From positions 1 through 64,000 of the forward strand of contig DLAJ01000023.1 in the NCBI GenBank assembly GCA_002493905.1: a stretch of 64,000 nt of DNA, in the 5' to 3' direction. The position numbers and the translations under genes were made by a program. This document shows positions 32,397-41,607 of this stretch, in pieces (the stretch's first letter is position 1; each line of letters begins with the position of its first letter). This stretch comes from Lachnospiraceae bacterium UBA7050 (lineage in GTDB: Bacteria; Bacillota; Clostridia; Lachnospirales; Lachnospiraceae). Below the pieces are notes generated by a model. That model did not search any database and had not been told where the DNA came from. It saw nothing but the letters and a program-made list of their open reading frames with translations.

Positions 32397-34796
32397 ATGA
32401 GCGATATGAAGACCATTCCTTATGAGTATCGGAATCTGCCGATCCCTGGCGGCGGCTATGTGACAGGCTTTCTGTTTCATAAAAAGAAGCCGGATATTCT
32501 GTACTGCCGTACCGATATCGGCGGGACCTATCGCTATGATTATGAGCATAAATCATGGTCAAGCCTGATTGACCATGTAACAATCCATGCACTGGACGAA
32601 ACGTTTCCCACGGCGCTTGCCTTAGACCCCAACAGACCGGAACGCCTGCTTGTTGCAAGCGGCGTGAATGAAGAAGATCAGGAGACCGGTGTGCTTTCGG
32701 TTTCTTATGATTACGGAAAGCATTTTGAGAAAAAAATCATTCCGACAAAAGTGCATGGAAACTTAAACGGCAGAGGGACCGGACTTCGTATGGTCATCTC
32801 AGAACAGGACAGTAATACGATCTATTTTGCAAGCCAGCAGGGTGGACTGCTCATCAGCCATGATCTGGGTACGAGCTGGACGCAGACGGATATCTGCGGT
32901 GAACGGTATCTGACCTTTGTGTGGGCGAATCCTTCGGACACCTGCCTTGTGGTCGGCACTGCGGGAGTGACAACGCGAAAGAAAGACGGGACAAGGGGGC
33001 ATTCGATGTATGTTTCCTATGACGGAGGCGCGGTGTTTGAACCGCTTCCAGAACCGGAACAATATTTACTGCCGCAATCGAGATTCCCTGGGCTTGTGGC
33101 GCAGCGTTATGATTATGACGGAAAATATCTGTATGTAACGTTTGCACAGACAGGCGTTACTTCTTATGTGATAGAAAACGGATACAGCTGTGATTCGGGG
33201 GATACGATCGGCGGCAGGGTTGTGCGCTATGATTTCTTAAAAGACGGGCGTATTTCAACGGTTGAGGAGATTACGCCGAGCGCTGCCAATACGGTTATGC
33301 TTTCTCAAAATAATCCCAATTTGGAAGACGAGCTGGTTTTTCCGGTGACGGACGGCGAAACTGACCGCAGACATCCACAGTACCGGTTTGGATTTTCCGG
33401 TATTTCAAGCTGCGCAGCAAAACCGGGGCTTTTGGTGCTCAGCACGATCTGCAGAAGCAATGGGGATAAAATTTACCTGTCTAACGACTATGGGGAAAAC
33501 TGGCAGGTGGTCCTGCATGATTTGGATATCGGCAATCTGCATTTTCATACGCCCTATATGAAAAAAGAATATAATGGGGGACACTCTCTGATCCATTGGC
33601 TAAGTGATGTAAAAATCAACCCGTTCCGCGCTGATGAATTGTGGTTCAATTCCGGCACAGGCGTATTTAAGACGGAAAATCTGCAAAGCACGAACCGCAG
33701 TTTCTGCGACTGCTGTGAGGGAATCGAGGAGACGGTGCACTTAAACGTCTATAGCCCGACAGGAGGAGAAGTCCAGTGTATTGACATTGTCGGAGATTTG
33801 GGCGGCTTTGCGTTTACCGACTTAAATAAGCCGTGCGAAAATTCCTTTGCAGATGAAAACGGCAACCGATATATTACCTGTATCAATGCGGACTTTTCGG
33901 ATGAGCACCCGGAATGTGTGATCGTGACGCCGCGCGGGAACTGGACCGGAAAAACAAAGGGCGGCTTGATTTTTTCGGACGATCAGTGCCGGAGCTTTAC
34001 AAGGCTGTCGATGCCGTACGGGATTTCGGATTATCTGGACGGACAGCTTGCCCAGATCGAGCATCCGAACGTCAATTCCGGCTGGGCGGCAATGAGCCCT
34101 GATTGTAAAAATATTGTCTGGTCGGTTGCAGAGTGGCAGAATCTGCCGATTGCGGGAGTTATTATGAGCCGGGACGGCGGACAGACCTTCTCCAAGGTGC
34201 GGGTATATGATCCCGAGGGAAACGAAGTGACGGAGGGAAAACTGAAAGTATTTTCTGATCGTATGGACAGTGAATTGTTTTATGGGTTCGGCGAGGCGTC
34301 GCAGTTTTATGTGAGCCGGGACGGCGGGGCGAACTTCCGGCAGTATGAGATGCCTCAGGGATATCCGGTTGTGGATTTCGGTATCATTGATACAAAGAAC
34401 CGGACTGAGGTGCGCGGAGAAGCCGGAAAGAGCGGTGTATTCTATCTTGCACTTGGCTTACACGGGCTTTGGAAATACTGCTATGATAAGAAAAACGATC
34501 AGATTCGTCTTAGCAAGCTGTCGAAAGGAGAGGACGCTGTTTACCGGATGGGACTTGGGCTGCACCATAAAGGGAGCGATTACCGAAAAGACGAAAAGGC
34601 AATTTATTTCTGTGGCGATATTGACGGAGAATATGGCTTTTACCGTTCTTTTGACGAGATGGAGAGTGTGGAGCGCATCAATACGGAGAATCAGATGTAT
34701 GGTGAGATCAACAGCATTGACGGGGACTGCCGGACGTTCGGGCGTTTCTTCATCGCGACGGGCAGCAGGGGAGTGCTCTATGGGCAGCCCGTTTGA
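32397..34796 (+). CDS. GH74-like (xyloglucanase-type) beta-propeller protein
   Basis: 799 aa. The start GGGYVTGFLFHKKKPDILYCRTDIGGTYRYD closely matches the opening of glycoside hydrolase family 74 enzymes, which cut xyloglucan with a twin seven-bladed propeller. BNR-like blades recur (YDYGKHFEK, SHDLGTSWTQ, SNDYGENWQ, SRDGGQTFSK, SRDGGANF). No signal peptide or anchor is seen, so it would be cytoplasmic and may act on imported oligosaccharides. Start ATG 32397 has AGGAGG (32383-32388) eight bases upstream; the in-frame ATG at 32376 precedes that site. Whether the catalytic Asp pair is kept is not checked. Confidence 0.85.
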   Translation: MSDMKTIPYEYRNLPIPGGGYVTGFLFHKKKPDILYCRTDIGGTYRYDYEHKSWSSLIDHVTIHALDETFPTALALDPNRPERLLVASGVNEEDQETGVLSVSYDYGKHFEKKIIPTKVHGNLNGRGTGLRMVISEQDSNTIYFASQQGGLLISHDLGTSWTQTDICGERYLTFVWANPSDTCLVVGTAGVTTRKKDGTRGHSMYVSYDGGAVFEPLPEPEQYLLPQSRFPGLVAQRYDYDGKYLYVTFAQTGVTSYVIENGYSCDSGDTIGGRVVRYDFLKDGRISTVEEITPSAANTVMLSQNNPNLEDELVFPVTDGETDRRHPQYRFGFSGISSCAAKPGLLVLSTICRSNGDKIYLSNDYGENWQVVLHDLDIGNLHFHTPYMKKEYNGGHSLIHWLSDVKINPFRADELWFNSGTGVFKTENLQSTNRSFCDCCEGIEETVHLNVYSPTGGEVQCIDIVGDLGGFAFTDLNKPCENSFADENGNRYITCINADFSDEHPECVIVTPRGNWTGKTKGGLIFSDDQCRSFTRLSMPYGISDYLDGQLAQIEHPNVNSGWAAMSPDCKNIVWSVAEWQNLPIAGVIMSRDGGQTFSKVRVYDPEGNEVTEGKLKVFSDRMDSELFYGFGEASQFYVSRDGGANFRQYEMPQGYPVVDFGIIDTKNRTEVRGEAGKSGVFYLALGLHGLWKYCYDKKNDQIRLSKLSKGEDAVYRMGLGLHHKGSDYRKDEKAIYFCGDIDGEYGFYRSFDEMESVERINTENQMYGEINSIDGDCRTFGRFFIATGSRGVLYGQPV

Positions 34797-34900
34797 AACT
34801 TCACATCGAAGGACGCAGGAACAATATTTTTAGCCGGAAAATATCCGGATAATGAAATTCCGAAATATTGGAAGCGGCGAGAAAAGCCCATACGCAAACA

Positions 34901-34931
34901 GGTATAACCGAAAAGCCTTCTGCATATACAT
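34901..34931 (+). promoter_or_regulatory. Possible sigma-E promoter of spoIVA
   Basis: GGTATAA (34901-34907), a 15-base spacer and CATATACAT (34923-34931), loosely like the mother-cell sigma-E consensus, placed before the spoIVA ribosome site. Supported mainly by position and by knowledge that spoIVA is sigma-E dependent. Confidence 0.35.
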
Positions 34932-34958
34932 GAACCAGTATTTGCAGGAGGTTTTTGT

Positions 34959-36464
34959 ATGGAGAATCGAACGGGTGCTTCCGGCACGAATACCTATGAT
35001 ATTTATGATGATATGAACCGCAGGACGAACGGGGAGCTTTATATCGGCGTTGTCGGCCCCGTGAGAACAGGCAAATCCACATTTATCAAACATTTTATGG
35101 ATGAATTGGTGCTGCCGATGATTACCGATGAGAATGAGCGTGTCCGTACGATGGATGAGCTGCCGCAGAGTTCGGGAGGAAAAACGATCACGACAACGGA
35201 GCCGAAGTTTATCCCGAAGCAGGCTGTTTCTGTCAATGTGGGCGGCAGCATGGAAATGAAAGTGCGTCTGATTGACTGCGTCGGCTACATGGTGGAGGGC
35301 GCTGTCGGACATATGGAGGAAGATGCCGAGCGGATGGTTCATACCCCATGGTTCGACTATGAGATTCCGTTTACGCAGGCGGCAGAAATCGGAACGGAAA
35401 AAGTCATCCGTGACCATTCCAATATCGGCATCGTGATCACGACCGATGGGAGTTTTGGGGAAATTGCACGTGAAAACTACCGGGATGCGGAGGAACGCAC
35501 AATCCGTGAATTGAAATCGATCGGAAAACCGTTTATTGTGATCGTTAATACGACAAAGCCGTACGGCGAGGAGGCAAAGCAGACGGCGGCACTCTTAAGT
35601 GAGACATACGGTGTGCGCGCGCTTCCGATGAATGTGGAACAATTAAAAAAGAGTGATATTCATTCCCTGATGGAGCAGATTTTGCTGGAGTTTCCGATCA
35701 AGGTGCTTCGCTTTTATATGCCGAAGTGGGTGGAGATGCTTTCCGATGACCATGAGATGAAGGCGGGGATCATCGAATATATCCGCAGGCTTGCGATGCC
35801 GATTGGCAATATGCGCCAGCTCCGCGAAGTGATGGATGGCGAAAAAGAGGAATGCGAGTACATAAAGAAGCTGAAGAATGACGGCATTGAACTGTCCAAC
35901 GGTTCCGCGTCCTATGAGATCGGCGTGGATGACATGTATTATTATAAGATGCTCAGCGAAATCATGCAGGAACCTGTTTCCGGCGAATACGAGCTGCTTT
36001 CGAAGCTGAAAGAAATGGCAGCGCGCAAAAAGGAATATGACAAATATGCCGAGGCGGTCCGCGCGGTAAAACAATGCGGTTACGGGGTTGTGCTGCCAGA
36101 GAAAGAAGAAATCAGCTTAGAGGCGCCGGAAGTAATCCGGCATGGCAATAAGTTCGGCGTAAAAATGAAAGCAATGAGTCCGTCCGTGCATTTGATCCGC
36201 GCGAACATCGAGACGGAGATCGCACCGATCGTCGGCACGGAGGAGCAGGCGAAAGACCTGATGCAGTTTATGAAGACAGAAGCCGATAACGAGGGGGGCA
36301 TCTGGGATACCAATATTTTCGGCAAGACGGTCGAACAGCTCGTTGAGGACGGCATTCAGTCAAAGATATCCATGCTCGGCGAGGAGAGTCAGGTGAAACT
36401 GCAGGATACGATGCAGCAGATTGTCAATGACAGCAATGGGAAAATGGTCTGCATTATCATCTGA
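34959..36464 (+). CDS. spoIVA: Stage IV sporulation protein A
   Basis: 501-aa ATPase that polymerises on the forespore outer membrane and forms the base of the spore coat. N-terminal Walker A in GVVGPVRTGKSTFIKHFM, Walker B-like region RLIDCVGYMVEGA with nearby GHMEEDAERMV; the length and C-terminus (GKMVCIII) match the family. GCAGGAGG (34944-34951) precedes the ATG by seven bases. In B. subtilis it is sigma-E dependent. Confidence 0.96.
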   Translation: MENRTGASGTNTYDIYDDMNRRTNGELYIGVVGPVRTGKSTFIKHFMDELVLPMITDENERVRTMDELPQSSGGKTITTTEPKFIPKQAVSVNVGGSMEMKVRLIDCVGYMVEGAVGHMEEDAERMVHTPWFDYEIPFTQAAEIGTEKVIRDHSNIGIVITTDGSFGEIARENYRDAEERTIRELKSIGKPFIVIVNTTKPYGEEAKQTAALLSETYGVRALPMNVEQLKKSDIHSLMEQILLEFPIKVLRFYMPKWVEMLSDDHEMKAGIIEYIRRLAMPIGNMRQLREVMDGEKEECEYIKKLKNDGIELSNGSASYEIGVDDMYYYKMLSEIMQEPVSGEYELLSKLKEMAARKKEYDKYAEAVRAVKQCGYGVVLPEKEEISLEAPEVIRHGNKFGVKMKAMSPSVHLIRANIETEIAPIVGTEEQAKDLMQFMKTEADNEGGIWDTNIFGKTVEQLVEDGIQSKISMLGEESQVKLQDTMQQIVNDSNGKMVCIII

Positions 36465-36492
36465 TCTTTCTGCGAATTTTTATATTTGAGTC

Positions 36493-36519
36493 AAAAACTT
36501 TATAAAAATTTAAGTTTTT
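36493..36519 (+). terminator. Weak A/T hairpin after spoIVA
   Basis: AAAAACTT (36493-36500) and AAGTTTTT (36512-36519) flank 11 bases. With so few G-C pairs this is only a possible terminator. Confidence 0.35.
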
Positions 36520-36540
36520 ATCAAAGAAGCATTGCACAAG

Positions 36541-36608
36541 GGGAATGATTGTGATAGGGTAAGAGGGTAAACAGTGACCACATGTAGTGGTCTGCTTCAT
36601 CACATTCC
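36541..36608 (+). promoter_or_regulatory. Structured leader before the purine permease
   Basis: TGTGAT (36550-36555) pairs with ATCACA (36599-36604), extended by GGAA/TTCC across a four-base bulge. Inside, GACCAC (36576-36581) pairs with GTGGTC (36587-36592). GGGTAA occurs twice in the unpaired 5' side (36557 and 36565). It does not match the purine riboswitch consensus. It may be an unrecognised riboswitch or an operator pair. Confidence 0.45.
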
Positions 36609-36635
36609 ACAATACATAGGAAAGGGAGAGAACAA

Positions 36636-38033
36636 ATGGAAAAATTTTTCAAAGTGAAAGAGAACGGCTCTACGGTGAGAACCGAAGTGCTCGCGGGTTT
36701 GACGACTTTCATGGCAATGGCGTACATCCTGCTTGTCAATCCCGGCATGTTTGCTGAACTCGGTACAGTATCCTTTGATGCGATCTATATTGCAACTGCA
36801 ATTTCCGCAGTCATCGGTACGGTTCTGATCGGTCTTCTGGCGAATCTGCCTCTCGCACAGGCATCCGGTATGGGACTGAATGCATTTTTCGTCTATACGG
36901 TATGTTTCACGTTCGGTCTGACGTATGCCAATGCACTGCTGCTCGTTCTGCTTGACGGTATTATCTTTATTGTATTGACGACGACAGGGCTCCGCAAGAA
37001 GATATTTGATGCGATTCCGAAGTGCGTACGCGTTGCGATTCCGGCTGGTATCGGTCTGTTTATCGCGTTTATCGGACTTCAGAATGCAGGACTGGTTGTA
37101 AACAGCCCCTCTACCTGCGTAACGCTTACAAGCTTTAACGTGTTTAACGGGGGAGCAACATGGGCGAGTGTTATGCCGCTCTTAATTACGATCTTTACGC
37201 TGATCGCGATCGCGGTGATGTCCATTAAGAAGGTCAGAGGTTCCGTGCTTTGGGGAATCCTTGGCGGTTCCGTTGTTTATTATGTACTTGGATTTACGAT
37301 TTCCGGGTTTTATGACGGATTTGGAGCAAACTTTTCGATGAATCCGATCGGTGCGTTCGGCGATTTCTTCTCACAGGCATTTGCCAAGGTATTTACGGAA
37401 GGATTTGATTTCTCCGGTTATCTTGCAGAGCACAGCTCTTTAGAACTGATCGTGCTGATCGCGACGACGGCGCTTGCGTTCTGTATGGTTGATATGTTTG
37501 ATACGCTCGGCACTCTTTACGGCGCATGCGCGAGAGGCGGACTTCTCACGAAAGAAGGGGAAGTTCCGAATATGGATAAGGCAATGCTTGCAGATGCGGT
37601 TGCAACGACCTGCGGCGCTGTCTGCGGTACTTCAACGGTTACAACCTTTGTGGAATCCTCTGCAGGCGTGGCTGAGGGCGGAAAAACCGGTCTGGCGGCG
37701 ATCGCAACGGGTGCGTTCTTCTTTATCGCCATGTTCTTAAGCCCGATCGCAAAGCTGATTCCGGGTGCGGCGACGGCGGCGGCATTAATCTATGTCGGTA
37801 TTCTGATGATGAACTGTGTCAGAGAGATCGACTGGACGGATATTGAGTCTGCGGTTCCGGCGTTTATGGCAGTTGCGATGATGCCGATGACTTATAATAT
37901 CAGCTACGGCATTGCATTCGGCTTGATCTCTTATGTTTTCATCAAGCTGTTTACCGGAAAGGTAAAGGATATTAAGGCAGGAACATGGGTCATTTCGATT
38001 CTGTTTACGGTAATGTTCTTTGTAACGCACTAA
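36636..38033 (+). CDS. AzgA-type guanine/hypoxanthine permease (NCS2)
   Basis: 465-aa transporter with about 13 membrane segments, of the NCS2 AzgA/PbuG group (purine nucleobase:H+ symport). Hallmarks: EVLAGLTTFMAMAYILLVNP near the start, QASGMGLNAFF, GTLYGACARGGLLTKEG and TSTVTTFVESSAGVAEGG-like sequence. AAAGGGAGAG precedes the ATG. It fits with punA, cdd and the deaminase encoded a few kilobases on. An unusual structured leader precedes it. Confidence 0.93.
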   Translation: MEKFFKVKENGSTVRTEVLAGLTTFMAMAYILLVNPGMFAELGTVSFDAIYIATAISAVIGTVLIGLLANLPLAQASGMGLNAFFVYTVCFTFGLTYANALLLVLLDGIIFIVLTTTGLRKKIFDAIPKCVRVAIPAGIGLFIAFIGLQNAGLVVNSPSTCVTLTSFNVFNGGATWASVMPLLITIFTLIAIAVMSIKKVRGSVLWGILGGSVVYYVLGFTISGFYDGFGANFSMNPIGAFGDFFSQAFAKVFTEGFDFSGYLAEHSSLELIVLIATTALAFCMVDMFDTLGTLYGACARGGLLTKEGEVPNMDKAMLADAVATTCGAVCGTSTVTTFVESSAGVAEGGKTGLAAIATGAFFFIAMFLSPIAKLIPGAATAAALIYVGILMMNCVREIDWTDIESAVPAFMAVAMMPMTYNISYGIAFGLISYVFIKLFTGKVKDIKAGTWVISILFTVMFFVTH

Positions 38034-38262
38034 AAAAGAAAGATAGAAAATCCGATAGGTAAAAAAAGAGTGTTTCACATTCTTTCCGATTTTCAGTTTT
38101 AAGAGTAAGCGAAAACAGGGCTGTTGCACTAGATGATAATAGTACGGCAGCTTTGTTTTGTTCTGTGCTTATGTCAGAATGAAGTCTTTTGGTACAAGGC
38201 ATCTGAGGAAGCTTTAGGAGGACTATGAGGTGATTGCATGATTTAAGTATCAAATCATCATC

Positions 38263-39098
38263 ATGGGTTTCATGGTAATGCTGTTGCTCTGCCTGTTTTT
38301 TCCGGGGCAAAGAAAAGAACAGGATACGGTCTCTGATACGGTTTCACAGGAAAATAAGTTGCCGGATGCAATGCTGCGATCCATCTGTTATGCTGTGGAA
38401 CGGATACGGGACAGCCGGAATCAGCCGGATGAAAACATGCAGGCGGATTATGATAATTATCTTTTTGCGATATCTTCCGGCGGTTCAAACGGCGCTGTGA
38501 CGCTTAAACTGACCAGACGGACGGAGGAGGTATGGACAGGGATTTTTATTCTGCACTGGATACCTATATGGAAAGCGTCAAAAAGGAGATCACATCGGAT
38601 CAATTTATGGAACAGGGCGCAAGCAGGGAAGGCGCAGATGTGTTTTATGGGGATGAGGAGGAAGTAACCGTATTATCTGATCTATATAATCAGTATTTTC
38701 AGATTGACTTTGCCAATATAGGGGTTCCGGTTTATATGCGGAAATCAAGTTTTATCCCATCCAGCAGCGGGAAAGAGTGGTTTTTGCGGGCGCGTTTTTA
38801 TACCGCAAATCCGGAAAGAGGAGCCGTTGAAACTATAGAGGATTTGGAAGAACTGGAAAATTTGAGAATTGAGAATGATGAACCGCCAAAGTCCAGAATG
38901 AGCCTTGTGCAGTTATGGTTCAAAGAAATCGGGGGGAAGGTAGTGACATTCCGGCTGTATCATGTTTCCGATTACAAATATTTACTGAATGTGATTCTGA
39001 TTGAGGGAAGGCACATTACGCAGAGTGAGACTGCCGTGTGTTCCCCGCATCGGTCTTTTGTTTTGCTGCAGGGGCAGGAATTTACGACGATGGGATAA
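38263..39098 (+). pseudogene. Frameshifted or overlapping hypothetical gene
   Basis: Two overlapping frames look like halves of one protein. The first (from ATG 38263) begins with a membrane segment (GFMVMLLLCLFFPG) and remains protein-like to about 38510 (AVTLKLT), after which its composition becomes odd until 38667. The second, open from 38508, reads TDQTDGGGMDRDFYSALDTYMESV and runs to 39098 with balanced, plausible sequence. A one-base change near 38505 would join them. The 38532 ATG has GGAGGAGG only one base upstream, so separate translation cannot be excluded. No family recognised. Confidence 0.5.
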
Positions 39099-39107
39099 GC
39101 CGGGCGG

Positions 39108-39281
39108 ATGCATATCGAATTTGGCGCGGATCTAGAGAAGGAGCGGCAGACAGAGTACGGATACCGTTACGACATGTTTCACTAGACTTTGGGGACCTTT
39201 TTATGGGAACGGATGGAGAAAATACAGTTTGATGATATGTTTTGGATGGAACAGATCTTCACAGCGGAAAAAAAGGATTGA
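39108..39281 (+). pseudogene. Short remnant with an internal stop
   Basis: From ATG 39108 the frame reads 25 codons (MHIEFGADLEKERQTEYG...), meets TAG at 39183-39185, then continues open for 31 codons to TGA 39279-39281 (ends EQIFTAEKKD). It may be a decayed gene end or chance. Confidence 0.25.
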
Positions 39282-39308
39282 CTCTCCTCTTAGGTCAGAA
39301 TGTAAACT
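39278..39308 (+). promoter_or_regulatory. MerR-type promoter with a 19-bp spacer
   Basis: TTGACT (39278-39283), 19 bases and TAAACT (39303-39308). The stretched spacer containing CTCCTCTTAGG is characteristic of promoters untwisted by MerR-family activators. It precedes the MerR gene, so autoregulation is likely. Confidence 0.65.
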
Positions 39309-39351
39309 GATTACAGATTCGAATCAACCATCATGAAAGGGGCAGGAGAAG

Positions 39352-40158
39352 ATGTTGCAGATTGGAGAGTTTTCCAGAATATGCTGTGTCAGCGTCAAGA
39401 CGCTTCATCATTATGATAAGATCGGTCTGCTGACACCGGCGGAAGTAGACCGCGTTACGGGATACCGCTATTACAGCATGGAACAGATTGATACGTTAAA
39501 CTATATACGACGTCTCAAATATTATGGGTTTTCGCTTGAAGAGGTGCAGTATTTACTTACCCTTTCGGATCACAAGGAGCTTGTAGATGCGCTGCGGCGG
39601 CAAAAAGAAAAATTGAAGCGCGAACAGCAGGAAACGGCGATTATCTTAAACGAGCTTCAGACACACATTTCAGTATTTGAAAGGACAGGTGACATTATGA
39701 CTTATCAGAAGGGCTACACAATTGAAATCAAGCATTCGCCGGTATTGAATGTACTGGCAAAGCGTGCCGTAATGGGAGTGGATGAGTTCGGCAAATATTA
39801 CGGAATGCTTTTTGAGCGCGTGCCGAAGGAGCATGTTACACACACCGGTTTGAACGGTGCGAGATACTTTGATGAAGAGTTCAATCATGAATCTACGGAT
39901 GTTGAGGTCTTTATTGAGATTAAGGAACCGGATAAGGCGGACGCGGTCCTGGAATCCCTCGAATGTGCAATGACCGTTCATCATGGGGGATATTCCACGC
40001 TCTCGGAGGCGTATGGCGCAGTTGTGACATGGATCATAGAGAACGGTTATGAAATCGCAGGAGCGCCGTTTGAACTCTATATCAAGACGCAGTTTGACTC
40101 GTATTCGCCGGAGGATTGGGAGACGGAGGTATATTTTCCGATCCGAAAGAAAAGATGA
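39352..40158 (+). CDS. MerR family regulator with GyrI-like effector domain
   Basis: 268 aa. N-terminal MerR winged HTH (LQIGEFSRICCVSVKTLHHYDKIGLL, TGYRYYSMEQI), a dimerisation coiled coil (about 75-115), then a GyrI-like ligand-binding domain (about 122-268, with YSTLSEAYGAVVTWIIENGYEIAGAPFELY). Such regulators respond to drugs or small aromatic compounds. The target is probably its own promoter; no efflux gene sits next to it. Confidence 0.92.
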   Translation: MLQIGEFSRICCVSVKTLHHYDKIGLLTPAEVDRVTGYRYYSMEQIDTLNYIRRLKYYGFSLEEVQYLLTLSDHKELVDALRRQKEKLKREQQETAIILNELQTHISVFERTGDIMTYQKGYTIEIKHSPVLNVLAKRAVMGVDEFGKYYGMLFERVPKEHVTHTGLNGARYFDEEFNHESTDVEVFIEIKEPDKADAVLESLECAMTVHHGGYSTLSEAYGAVVTWIIENGYEIAGAPFELYIKTQFDSYSPEDWETEVYFPIRKKR

Positions 40159-40221
40159 TCTGCTGCAGAGCTCTCGATGTTTGATTTATTTTCCTTGAAC
40201 TAGTCACGGGAACAAAGGGGA

Positions 40222-40268
40222 GGCTGATTTTAGACGTACGGTTGTAGGCTTAAAATCAGCCTGTTTTT
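40222..40268 (+). terminator. Terminator after the MerR gene
   Basis: GGCTGATTTTA (40222-40232) pairs with TAAAATCAGCC (40251-40261), then TGTTTTTG. Confidence 0.82.
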
Positions 40269-40394
40269 GTGCGCTGCTGTTTTTTTATTGGAGGATTGAA
40301 ACAAACGGACAGATTAGGTATAATGAAAAGCAGCTGGACGAAAGAATACAACATCATAATGTAGGTGGAAAAGAACACGGGACAGGAGCGGCAT

Positions 40395-41522
40395 ATGGGT
40401 GAACTTGCGAGTTATCGGCTTTCGGAAATCGGGGAAACAAATTGTAGAATATGGGGACGTTACAGCGGGAAGCTTGACCCGCTTGCTCTTTTTTGGACAG
40501 GGTCGGGTATCGAATTAAACGTGCAGGCTTCCGAACTTTGGGTAGAGGTAGAAACGGATTATGACTGCCATGAACAGTGGATGAGCGTACTCGTGAACGG
40601 TGCGCATGTCAGCCGGCAGATGCTTCCGAAAGGACGCAGCGAAATCTGTCTGTTCCGCAATATGAATCCGCAGGAGACAAAAGCGGTTCGGTTGATGAAG
40701 GATGTGCAGGCGATGTCGGATGATGACGGCGCATGTTTCCTGATTCACAGCGTCCGCACAGATGGCAGCTTTCATCCGGTTAAGGAGCGCAGATATAAGC
40801 TTGAGTTTATCGGTGACAGCATTACATCCGGAGAGGGTACGATTGGCGCCCAAAAAGAATGGGACTGGATTTCCATGTTCTTTTCGAGCGTGCACGATTA
40901 TGCGGCACTTGTCAGTGATGCCTGCGATGCGGAGTGCCATATTATATCGCAGAGCGGCTGGGGAACGTTGACCGGTTGGGACAATGACCCGAGACATGCA
41001 TTGCCGCTCCGTTATGAGAAGGTGTGCGGCGTATTAAAGGGGGCGCGCAATGAGGCGCTCGGCGCGGGAGCGGACTATGACTTTTCGTTTTGGCAGCCGG
41101 ACGCGGTTGTCATCAATCTTGGGACAAATGATATGTCTGCGTTTGAACAGCCCGCGTGGCGGGATGAAAAAACGGGACAGACTTTCAAACAGCATAAGAA
41201 TGAAGACGGCTCTTTCGTAAAGGCGGATGCGGAGCGTTTTGAGCAGGCGGTTATTGACTTTTTGGGAAAGCTCAGGACCTACAATCCGAAAGCACATCTG
41301 GTCTGGACTTATGGAATGCTTGGCTCCCCTCTGCTTAAGCTGATTGAACATGCCGTATGGACATACAGCGTACGGACGGGCGATCAAAATGCTGCATTTA
41401 TTCTTTTGCCGGATACGACATCGGAGACAGTCGGGTCCCGAGAGCATCCGGGGAAAAAGAGCCATGAGGCGGCGGCGCAGGTACTGACGAATTATCTCAA
41501 AGCATATCTGGCGGCAAAATGA
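40395..41522 (+). CDS. SGNH/GDSL-type esterase
   Basis: 375 aa. N-terminal jelly-roll-like part (about 10-125) followed by an SGNH hydrolase domain: block I FIGDSITSGEG with catalytic Ser, block III NLGTNDMS, block V near the end SREHPGKKSHE with the His. This two-domain layout resembles carbohydrate esterase family 2, which deacetylates polysaccharides. No signal peptide, so a cytoplasmic substrate is implied. ATG 40395 has AGGAG (40384-40388) six bases upstream; the GTG at 40365 lacks a site. Confidence 0.87.
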   Translation: MGELASYRLSEIGETNCRIWGRYSGKLDPLALFWTGSGIELNVQASELWVEVETDYDCHEQWMSVLVNGAHVSRQMLPKGRSEICLFRNMNPQETKAVRLMKDVQAMSDDDGACFLIHSVRTDGSFHPVKERRYKLEFIGDSITSGEGTIGAQKEWDWISMFFSSVHDYAALVSDACDAECHIISQSGWGTLTGWDNDPRHALPLRYEKVCGVLKGARNEALGAGADYDFSFWQPDAVVINLGTNDMSAFEQPAWRDEKTGQTFKQHKNEDGSFVKADAERFEQAVIDFLGKLRTYNPKAHLVWTYGMLGSPLLKLIEHAVWTYSVRTGDQNAAFILLPDTTSETVGSREHPGKKSHEAAAQVLTNYLKAYLAAK

Positions 41523-41607
41523 AACAGCAGGGTTTTGAGAGACAGCTGCCGATATCATTGTATTTTAGTGGTTTTGCAATTGTAACATCATAAGGAGGAA
41601 AAGAACC

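Noticed and set aside
36465..36635. Purine riboswitch before the AzgA permease
   Set aside because: The conserved purine aptamer core (TATAA at P1, loop-loop sequences) is not there; a different fold is seen.
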